Assembly (NCBI GenBank): GCA_900315285.1
Contig: OMYO01000006.1
Span: 1-64,000, forward strand
Source of the DNA: an uncultured Eubacteriales bacterium
GTDB taxonomy: Bacteria > Bacillota > Clostridia > Oscillospirales > Acutalibacteraceae
Length of the DNA stretch: 64,000 bases
Direction of reading: 5' to 3'
Shown: positions 10,597 through 17,556 of the stretch, one piece after another
Layout of the letters: each line of letters begins with the position of its first letter
How positions within the stretch are numbered: position 1 is the stretch's first letter
Position numbers and translations under genes: made by a program
The notes under the pieces: model-generated
Told to the model about the DNA's origin: nothing
The model's database searches: none
What the model saw: the letters and a program-made list of their open reading frames with translations, nothing else

Positions 10597-12698
10597 GTTG
10601 TCCCCGCGTGAGCGGGGGTGATCCTTCCCGCTTCAGCAGACGCGGTAAAGCTTTTCGGTTGTCCCCGCGTGAGCGGGGGTGATCCTCATCGCCTGACGGT
10701 CTGCCGGAGCAAGGTCAGGTTGTCCCCGCGTGAGCGGGGGTGATCCCATCCCAACTTTTGTCATACTCCGCATCAACTAGTTGTCCCCGCGTGAGCGGGG
10801 GTGATCCTGACAATAGAAGTTGACGATGGTAAAGAGACCGGTTGTCCCCGCGTGAGCGGGGGTGATCCCTGCGTTCTGCGGCTTTCCCACTTTAACCGTA
10901 AGTTGTCCCCGCGTGAGCGGGGGTGATCCTAGACGGCAGTAAGAAAGGCATGGACGCCGCACGTTGTCCCCGCGTGAGCGGGGGTGATCCTTTAATGGTG
11001 AGTATCAAAGCGAGGAAACGTACGTTGTCCCCGCGTGAGCGGGGGTGATCCTAAGACGGGCAAAGTCGATATTGTCAAGAATATGTTGTCCCCGCGTGAG
11101 CGGGGGTGATCCCGTACTGATTTTCGGACCGCCTGTTGTGATAGTGTTGTCCCCGCGTGAGCGGGGGTGATCCTTTGCTGTCTAGGTCGTAGCCGCTGGA
11201 GTAGTCGTTGTCCCCGCGTGAGCGGGGGTGATCCTGTACGACTATGTTATTTATCCGCATGACTGCAGTTGTCCCCGCGTGAGCGGGGGTGATCCTGCAG
11301 TGCAAACATGTGATATAGTTAAACTCAGGTTGTCCCCGCGTGAGCGGGGGTGATCCCGACACAGACAACATCGCCATGGAAATGGACATGTTGTCCCCGC
11401 GTGAGCGGGGGTGATCCCTTCGCAAACAGCTTCAGAATGTCGGATTCGTTGTTGTCCCCGCGTGAGCGGGGGTGATCCTGATTTCCTCGCACCCGACTTT
11501 GTCAAGCATCTGTTGTCCCCGCGTGAGCGGGGGTGATCCTCCGACGCCGCGCGGTTGGAGCCCTGAAAAACAGTTGTCCCCGCGTGAGCGGGGGTGATCC
11601 CATGGATATAACCGCAGTAAAGGCGGCAAAAGCGTTGTCCCCGCGTGAGCGGGGGTGATCCCCGCCTACACCCAATGCAGTAATATCAGCCTTAGTTGTC
11701 CCCGCGTGAGCGGGGGTGATCCTCGGCAAGCGCATTTTCGTCAACCTCTCCGGTTGTTGTCCCCGCGTGAGCGGGGGTGATCCCATGTGATATAGTTAAA
11801 CTCAGGAAGAACAGACGTTGTCCCCGCGTGAGCGGGGGTGATCCTTCAGTGGTCATCATGGGCCGACTTACAGCGGAGTTGTCCCCGCGTGAGCGGGGGT
11901 GATCCTACGAACCATCACCCTTTTTTATGCCGAGTGTAGTTGTCCCCGCGTGAGCGGGGGTGATCCCAGACTGGCTCAAGTCCGGCAACTATCACGGGAG
12001 TTGTCCCCGCGTGAGCGGGGGTGATCCCTGTGATCGGATGCCCGTCTACCATCTGCGTGAGTTGTCCCCGCGTGAGCGGGGGTGATCCCGTGATGCGGTA
12101 GAAGAGCGCGAAAAAGCTCTTGTTGTCCCCGCGTGAGCGGGGGTGATCCTGCACTTTTCCGTAGTCTACACGGCCCCCAAACGTTGTCCCCGCGTGAGCG
12201 GGGGTGATCCTCAATCTGTAAGCCTCCACGCAATCCCGTCCGTGTTGTCCCCGCGTGAGCGGGGGTGATCCTGGAAGAAATGCAAGACAAATACGGTTCA
12301 CTCGGTTGTCCCCGCGTGAGCGGGGGTGATCCTGCCGCACTTCATCGGCGGTTTATCAAAGTCAAGTTGTCCCCGCGTGAGCGGGGGTGATCCCTGCCGC
12401 TTGACGTTTGGCAAGATGAGGACGGAGTTGTCCCCGCGTGAGCGGGGGTGATCCTGAAGACAGTGAGAGGGAGATAATCCCAAGGGCGTTGTCCCCGCGT
12501 GAGCGGGGGTGATCCTGGGTGGCTGGAAGAACAATGCCTACCATGAGCGTTGTCCCCGCGTGAGCGGGGGTGATCCCAAGAACATCCTGGCCATGCGTCC
12601 CAGGGTTCCGTTGTCCCCGCGTGAGCGGGGGTGATCCCAAGATCGACACAATCAAGGTCAACGGCACTGCGTTGTCCCCGCGTGAGCGGGGGTGATCC
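10597..12698 (+). CRISPR. Type I-E CRISPR array: 35 repeats, 34 spacers
   Basis: The 28-nt repeat begins GTTGTCCCCGCG and ends GCGGGGGTGATCC, with a CCCCGC/GCGGGG hairpin and GTGA loop. Repeat starts fall every 61 bases from 10597 to 12671 without exception, so every spacer is 33 nt. All repeats I read are identical, including the last one. Every spacer begins with T (20) or C (14), which means position 29 of the unit is a constrained pyrimidine. Spacers 12 (11296-11328) and 20 (11784-11816) share 22 nt. Cas6e cleavage at the stem base would leave an 8-nt handle of GUGAUCC plus that pyrimidine. Small frames read across the array (repeating ITPAHAGTT, DHPRSRGDN, GSPPLTRGQ) are artefacts. Confidence 0.99.
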
Positions 12699-12723
12699 CA
12701 ACCACCTTTTTGCATCGCGAATT

Positions 12724-13800
12724 TTCAAGTCAAGTGCAACACTTTCGAATAGAAGACTTCATAAGGTGTCCGGTACCCCAGACATTTGCGGGGCCGCATG
12801 TTTAATTCGTCTATGACTTTCTGCAGGTACTCCTCAGAAATATCTGTGAGATCTTTTCCTTTTGGAAAGTATTCCCGGAGTAGTCCATTTGTGTTTTCAT
12901 TGGTCCCTCGCTCCCATGGATGGCGCGGCAACGGGAAATAAAACTGCACTCCGCCAAGAGCTTCCGTCACTTCTTTATGTCTGGCAAATTCTTTCCCACG
13001 GTCCGGTGTAATGCTCTCTAATGGCATTCCCTGCATAACTCGTATCATTACATCATTGACTGACGTAGCTTCTTTCTTGGCGGCTTTTCCTGTAATCAGG
13101 AAACGACTTTTCCGGTCTACCATGGTGACAAAACAAGCTCTGCCGGTTTTACCTGCCACGGTATCTCCCTCCCAGTCTCCTAAACGAGATCTGTCAGCTG
13201 CTTCCTGTGGTCGCTCACGGAGTTCACGACTGATGAAAATTTGACCGCGGCGTTCTGAAATGCCTTTCCTTCTGCGCTTTTTCGCATGGTGCCTTAGCTT
13301 ATGATTTGCTGTTTTTGTTCCATGCAGCAGTTTGGATTTATTAAATAAGCCGGCATAAATTGCCCGGTAAATTGTGACATAGCTAATGGAAAATTTCGAA
13401 TGCTCCAGCTTGAGCCTTTCAGAAATTTCATCTGGAGACCACTGGTGATTTAGAAATTTATCTTCTACACATGAAAATAATTCAGGGTTATCCAGGAGCT
13501 TGTGACGTTGGCAATTTTCTCTTCTGGCATGATATTGTTCCTGAGCTTTCGAGGGAAGATATTCACCGTCTATACTGTTTCGATGAATCTCTCGAGAGAT
13601 GGTTGATTTATTACGATTCAGTTCTTTGGCAATTTTAGAAATAGAATAGTCCAAAGTAAGAAACTTCAGTATTAAATCGCGTTCATTTGGTGTAAGATGC
13701 TTGTAGTGACACATAGTATTTCCCTTTCAATGAGGTCTTTAGCAAACACCATTGTACAGGAAAGCTATGTGTCATTTCTATGTGTTGCACTTACATTGTA
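12724..13800 (-). mobile_element. Intact IS30-family insertion sequence beside the CRISPR array
   Basis: Imperfect terminal inverted repeats are TTCAAGTCAAGTGCAAC (12724-12740) and, inverted, TACAATGTAAGTGCAAC (13784-13800), with 13 of 17 matches. AATT is present on both sides (12720-12723 and 13801-13804), flanked by GCG on the left and CGC on the right. Removing the element and one AATT restores the perfect palindrome GCGAATTCGC, and IS30 elements are known to favour palindromic targets. The exact boundary could shift by a few bases because the repeats continue symmetrically into the flank. It begins 25 bp after the last CRISPR repeat. Confidence 0.85.
12725..13714 (-). CDS. IS30-family transposase
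   Basis: The 329-residue protein has an N-terminal helix-turn-helix (KHLTPNERDLILKFL, ISKIAKELNRNKSTISREI) and a DDE catalytic core. The D, D, E residues sit in GDWEGDTVAGK, ITPDRGKEFARH and ERGTNENTNGLLREYFPKG. Its end (NMRPRKCLGYRTPYEVF) is typical. The stop codon lies inside the terminal repeat, as is usual for compact IS elements. The gene appears complete and probably active; it reads towards the CRISPR array. Confidence 0.96.
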   Translation of the reverse strand: MCHYKHLTPNERDLILKFLTLDYSISKIAKELNRNKSTISREIHRNSIDGEYLPSKAQEQYHARRENCQRHKLLDNPELFSCVEDKFLNHQWSPDEISERLKLEHSKFSISYVTIYRAIYAGLFNKSKLLHGTKTANHKLRHHAKKRRRKGISERRGQIFISRELRERPQEAADRSRLGDWEGDTVAGKTGRACFVTMVDRKSRFLITGKAAKKEATSVNDVMIRVMQGMPLESITPDRGKEFARHKEVTEALGGVQFYFPLPRHPWERGTNENTNGLLREYFPKGKDLTDISEEYLQKVIDELNMRPRKCLGYRTPYEVFYSKVLHLT

Positions 13801-13980
13801 AATTCGCCGTGCTAATAAGTCGAGCAAGAGGCGAAATGAGACTCTTAAGCATGAGCATCTTATTTGCGTTCCATCTTTGAAATCTTTTTTTGCTTTTTCG
13901 GATACTATTTGAACCTTATTGCTTTTGTTTTCCTCAGAAAAGATAGAAGGAGAGTTAAGTAAGCATAGAAAGGAATTACG

Positions 13981-14697
13981 ATGCCTAAGAAAAAGAGGAA
14001 TAAAACTCCGGCTGAACCGATTGAAGAACAAAGCAAGAAGCCAACTTCTGAAAGTAAGCCGCAGTCAAACAAACCTATGACTGAATCCATTCAGGAGACA
14101 ACTCCGAATAAGAAAAAAACCACTTCCAAGAGAAAGTGGTACTGGATTGTAATTGTCATTCTGGTAATTATTCTTGCAGCTGTTATAGCGTTTGGTATTG
14201 TAGATAATCAGAAAAGTGCTAATGAAAATCGTAGTAGTAATCAGGTGCGTACAACTAGCACCACTGTTCCCACTACAACGGAGCTGCAGATGGCAAAAGC
14301 GGGTTCCGGTGCTCTGTCCAAAGCAGATTTTAGTTTTGGCGGCAGAACGGTGAATGGATATCAGAACTTCATCGACCTCTGTGAGAAAGAAGGCGGGTCG
14401 CATAGCTACTATTTCAGTGATGCGGGTACCTACTGTAAAAACGCCAACCGCGGAGTAGATATAGGTGATGATGTTTTAGACGATCATAATAGTGTAAAAG
14501 ATGCATTTGGAGAACCAGACGTTGAAAGTGAAATAGAAGATGAAGCAATGCCTGATTGGTCGAACGATCCCCAGTGTAGAGGTTTCCACTATATTTACTC
14601 TTTTTCCTATCATGGACATACGTATAAAAAAATCATTTTTGTCGTAGTGGGTGCCGCATGGGCAGGAGTTTCCGGAATTGAATACGTTGTTGAATGA
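13981..14697 (+). CDS. Membrane-anchored protein of unknown function with an NRG..GD..FG motif
   Basis: The 238-residue protein has a charged, Pro/Lys/Ser-rich cytoplasmic N-terminus (1-50), one transmembrane helix (about 54-74, WIVIVILVIILAAVIAFGIV) and a Ser/Thr-rich linker. It ends in an external domain with CKNANRGVDIGDD and VKDAFGEPDVES. This resembles the small fold in many secreted Firmicutes proteins that carry a RGI.IGD...V...YG signature (SmpA/BLIP-like). The ATG follows AAAGGAATTACG. The next gene encodes a second protein with the same motif. Function is unknown. The gene is AT-rich like the cas region. Confidence 0.7.
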   Translation: MPKKKRNKTPAEPIEEQSKKPTSESKPQSNKPMTESIQETTPNKKKTTSKRKWYWIVIVILVIILAAVIAFGIVDNQKSANENRSSNQVRTTSTTVPTTTELQMAKAGSGALSKADFSFGGRTVNGYQNFIDLCEKEGGSHSYYFSDAGTYCKNANRGVDIGDDVLDDHNSVKDAFGEPDVESEIEDEAMPDWSNDPQCRGFHYIYSFSYHGHTYKKIIFVVVGAAWAGVSGIEYVVE

Positions 14698-14741
14698 AAG
14701 TTATAAAAGCTATTAGTAATACTTCAAAGGAGATAACTATT

Positions 14742-15530
14742 ATGAAAAAGATAATGTCCGTCATTCTAAGTTTGACGATGCTTCTGTCCGCTTTTTCTGT
14801 TTCTGCTATTCCAGCATTAGCGGCAGAAACAAATCAGCCTGCAAAATTGGGTTACCACGATTTCGATTCTAATGGTGTATTAAATTTTGGGACTGAACCT
14901 GTTTATGAAGAAGTTTCAAAAGATGAATATGATGCTGGAAAAATCGAAAGTGTCAATGGATATGAAACCTATTTTGAAGGGTATAAGGACATAAATGATA
15001 AAACCCATTACTATAAATTGACAGAAATTAAAGAATTTACAAATTGGGTTGATGAAAGAAAAGCTTGTTATGATTATTGCTCTAAAGAATATGGGGTAGG
15101 AGAGGGTTCAACTGATTCTTGGTTTGATTTTGGACTAGAAAAATACAATATTATGAGTGGCAGATTTTCCTATAATCTTATAGAAGCTTGTCCTACTGTA
15201 AATAGAGGTATAGCTTATGGTGATTCGGATAAACAAGTAATCAACGTATTCGGTAGCGGGAAGAAAAAAACGAAAGATTTTGTATTCCCCGGAGTTGAGC
15301 ATCAAGGTGTTGAAAATCTAACAACATATGAATTAGACTATAAATATACAGGTATGAAAAAGAATGTGAAAAATTATAGAGATGAGCTTGAACCAAACAG
15401 TTTCGCAGATTATCAAATTCATACTTTGATTTTTCATAAAACTTTTTCTTTCAATAAACTTGGAAAACTAATTCATATCAAATGGTGGGTTGAATATACT
15501 TGTAATAACCACAAAACTTATTATTGGTAA
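14742..15530 (+). CDS. Secreted protein of unknown function, related motif to the previous gene
   Basis: The 262-residue protein starts at ATG 14742, which follows AAAGGAGATAACTAT. A longer frame starting at 14694 has no ribosome site and would bury the signal peptide. Residues 1-27 form a clear signal peptide (MKKIMSVILSLTMLLSAFSV, then ALAAE). The mature part is rich in Tyr, Asp and Lys and contains NRGIAYGDSDKQVINVFGSG, matching the motif of the gene just upstream. The pair, 44 bp apart, is probably co-transcribed and ends at the terminator at 15586. No enzymatic motif is visible. Confidence 0.72.
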   Translation: MKKIMSVILSLTMLLSAFSVSAIPALAAETNQPAKLGYHDFDSNGVLNFGTEPVYEEVSKDEYDAGKIESVNGYETYFEGYKDINDKTHYYKLTEIKEFTNWVDERKACYDYCSKEYGVGEGSTDSWFDFGLEKYNIMSGRFSYNLIEACPTVNRGIAYGDSDKQVINVFGSGKKKTKDFVFPGVEHQGVENLTTYELDYKYTGMKKNVKNYRDELEPNSFADYQIHTLIFHKTFSFNKLGKLIHIKWWVEYTCNNHKTYYW

Positions 15531-15585
15531 TAAAAAAGCAATATAAAAGAAGTATGACTTGTAAACTAATTTGTCCGATAATAGA

Positions 15586-15609
15586 CCGCCCAATATGGGC
15601 GGCTTTTTT
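15586..15609 (+). terminator. Rho-independent terminator after the secreted-protein pair
   Basis: CCGCCCAATATGGGCGG forms a 7-bp GC-rich stem with a short loop (15586-15602), followed by C and six T residues. It lies 56 bp after the stop of the preceding gene. Confidence 0.85.
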
Positions 15610-15720
15610 GCTTGCGGTGACAGTGATTTAGAGCAGAAGAGAGGGAAAGAAGTAGCCCAAAGAGCGAGCATTTTAAATTCACTTTCCATATTTGTTCCAC
15701 GTTTCACCGATTTAGGCACA

Positions 15721-15751
15721 AAAAGACCCCGCAGGTGACGTACCTACGGGG
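15721..15751 (-). terminator. Terminator of the tRNA-Pro gene
   Basis: On the minus strand, CCCCGTAGGT and ACCTGCGGGG form a near-perfect stem immediately downstream of the tRNA, followed by TCTTTT. It is placed to end the short tRNA transcript. Confidence 0.75.
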
Positions 15752-15759
15752 CTTTCCAT

Positions 15760-15836
<77 letters not shown>

Positions 15837-15842
15837 GGATGT

Positions 15843-15890
15843 CTGTTTTTCGCGAAAAACAGTATAGCAAAGGAAAACAGGCGTTGTCAA
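15843..15890 (-). promoter_or_regulatory. tRNA-Pro promoter with a palindrome at the start site
   Basis: Read on the minus strand, TTGACA (15885-15890) and TATACT (15861-15866) are separated by 18 bp, close to the housekeeping consensus. A perfect 20-bp palindrome (CTGTTTTTCG/CGAAAAACAG, 15843-15862) begins at the edge of the -10 box and covers the expected start point. Whether it is an operator, a transcript-end hairpin or a chance A/T palindrome is not clear. Confidence 0.7.
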
Positions 15891-15980
15891 TAAGCGCAAG
15901 TGTTTCACTTTAAAATGGAGGACTTCTTTAGTATAATGTTTATCAAAGTAATTTTGGAGATAATGATTGGGGAAGATTAG

Positions 15981-17465
15981 ATGGAAAGAAGCAGCGGCAT
16001 CCTCATGCCAATATTTTCACTGCCCTCAAAGTACGGCATCGGTACTCTGGGAAAAGAGGCCTATCATTTTGCCGACTTTCTGGAGAAGTCCCGCCAGAAA
16101 TACTGGCAGGTGCTCCCGCTCGGGCCGACGGGTTACGGCAACAGCCCCTATGCCTCGTTCTCGTCCTTTGCGGGCAACGCCTATCTCATTGATCTGGATC
16201 TCCTCATTGAGGACGGCCTCCTGGAGCGGGACTATGTGGAGTCCTTTGACTGGGGAGACGACCCGGAGACCATTGACTACGGAAAAATAGAGAAAAATCG
16301 CCGGGAAGTTCTCAGGAAGGCATTTGAAAATGGCTTCCAGAGAGACCGCTCCGAAGTGGATGCCTTCGTGGCCGACAACTTCTGGGCAGAGGACTATGCC
16401 ATGTTCCGCGCCCTGCGGGACCATTTCGACGAGAGCCTGTGGATAAACTGGGAGGAGCCCATAATGCTTCGCCGCCCCGAGGCGGTGGAGCAGTACAAGC
16501 GGCTGCTCCGAACGGAGATCGACTACTATCTCTATATTCAATTTCTGTTCTCGAAGCAGTGGAATGCATTCCGGGACTATGTCCACTCCTGCGGCATCAA
16601 GATCATTGGCGATCTACCCATCTATGTCCCCATGGACTCCGCCGACACCTGGCGGGAGCCCCAGTTCTTCCAGCTGGACCGGGAGAATATTCCGACCTGT
16701 GTGGCCGGTGTTCCGCCCGACTATTTTGCAAAGGACGGCCAGCTGTGGGGCAACCCGCTCTACGACTGGGACGCCATGCAGCGGGACGGCTATGGCTGGT
16801 GGATCCGCCGCGTAGAGGGTGCCTCGAAAAAGTATGATGTCATCCGGATAGACCACTTCCGCGCATTCGAGAGCTACTGGGCTGTTCCCTACGGTGAGAC
16901 CACTGCCAAGAACGGCCAGTGGAGAAAAGGACCGGGCATGGATCTGGTCAAGGTTCTCCGGGACTGGTTCTATAATCTGGACTTCATTGCAGAGGATCTC
17001 GGAGATTTGACACCGGACGTGCATCGCCTGGTGGAGGATTCCGGATTCCCGGGCATGAATGTTCTGGAATTTGCGTTCTCACCGGACGCCTCCTCCAAAT
17101 ATCTGCCCCATTACAACAGCGAAAACTCCGTCTGTTACGTGGGGACCCACGACAACGATACGGCCCGGGGCTGGCTCGAGGACGAAGAGGTGGATGCGGC
17201 CAACAAACTTTTCGCTTCCAAGTATCTCGGCCTGAATGATCAGGAGGATCGGAGCGTTGGCATGATTCGCGGCGGAATGGTATCTCCCGCATGGCTTTTT
17301 GTTGCCCAAATGCAGGACTGGCTCGGCCTTGGAAGCGAAGCGCGCATGAATATTCCGGGCACGGCCACGGGAAATTGGCGCTGGCGCATGCTCCCCGGCA
17401 AGGACTCCGAGGCTCTGGCCAAGGAAATTGCCGAGTATACCCGCATGTTCGGTCGCGACAGATAA
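15981..17465 (+). CDS. malQ: 4-alpha-glucanotransferase (amylomaltase, GH77)
   Basis: The 494-residue enzyme transfers 1,4-glucan segments between maltodextrins and is used in glycogen or maltose turnover. It starts with SSGILMPIFSLPSKYGIGTL, the typical GH77 opening. The catalytic residues are visible: nucleophile D291 in VIRIDHFRAF, acid/base E338 in FIAEDLGDL, and D391 in VGTHDNDTARGW. Length is normal. It stands alone, preceded by the divergent tRNA and followed 91 bp later by ppdK, which has its own promoter. A TATAAT at 15932-15937 may be its -10 box. Confidence 0.96.
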   Translation: MERSSGILMPIFSLPSKYGIGTLGKEAYHFADFLEKSRQKYWQVLPLGPTGYGNSPYASFSSFAGNAYLIDLDLLIEDGLLERDYVESFDWGDDPETIDYGKIEKNRREVLRKAFENGFQRDRSEVDAFVADNFWAEDYAMFRALRDHFDESLWINWEEPIMLRRPEAVEQYKRLLRTEIDYYLYIQFLFSKQWNAFRDYVHSCGIKIIGDLPIYVPMDSADTWREPQFFQLDRENIPTCVAGVPPDYFAKDGQLWGNPLYDWDAMQRDGYGWWIRRVEGASKKYDVIRIDHFRAFESYWAVPYGETTAKNGQWRKGPGMDLVKVLRDWFYNLDFIAEDLGDLTPDVHRLVEDSGFPGMNVLEFAFSPDASSKYLPHYNSENSVCYVGTHDNDTARGWLEDEEVDAANKLFASKYLGLNDQEDRSVGMIRGGMVSPAWLFVAQMQDWLGLGSEARMNIPGTATGNWRWRMLPGKDSEALAKEIAEYTRMFGRDR

Positions 17466-17478
17466 ATAACAAAACACA

Positions 17479-17507
17479 TTGCGGTAACAATTCCGTTGTG
17501 TTAAAAT
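17479..17507 (+). promoter_or_regulatory. Promoter of ppdK
   Basis: TTGCGG (17479-17484) and TAAAAT (17502-17507) are spaced by 17 bp, 50 bp before the ppdK ATG, which has GCGGAGGTAAAAGCTTT in front of it. Confidence 0.65.
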
Positions 17508-17556
17508 ACACCAGTAATATAAGAAATACCTTATTATTAGCGGAGGTAAAAGCTTT

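Noticed and set aside
12699-12723. A last, IS-interrupted spacer after the final repeat
   Set aside because: Rejoining the flanks of the IS gives no repeat after 33 nt (next bases TAATAAGTCG), so the insertion is in the trailer, although its first base is also a pyrimidine.
10777-12728. Many open frames across the CRISPR array encoding repeating ITPAHAGTT / DHPRSRGDN / GSPPLTRGQ peptides
   Set aside because: They are readings of the 61-nt repeat unit in successive frames, with no ribosome sites; known annotation artefacts.
13804-13980. A gene fragment between the IS30 element and the 13981 gene
   Set aside because: The 177 bp hold no frame with a ribosome site or similarity; only AT-rich spacer DNA ahead of the next gene is seen.
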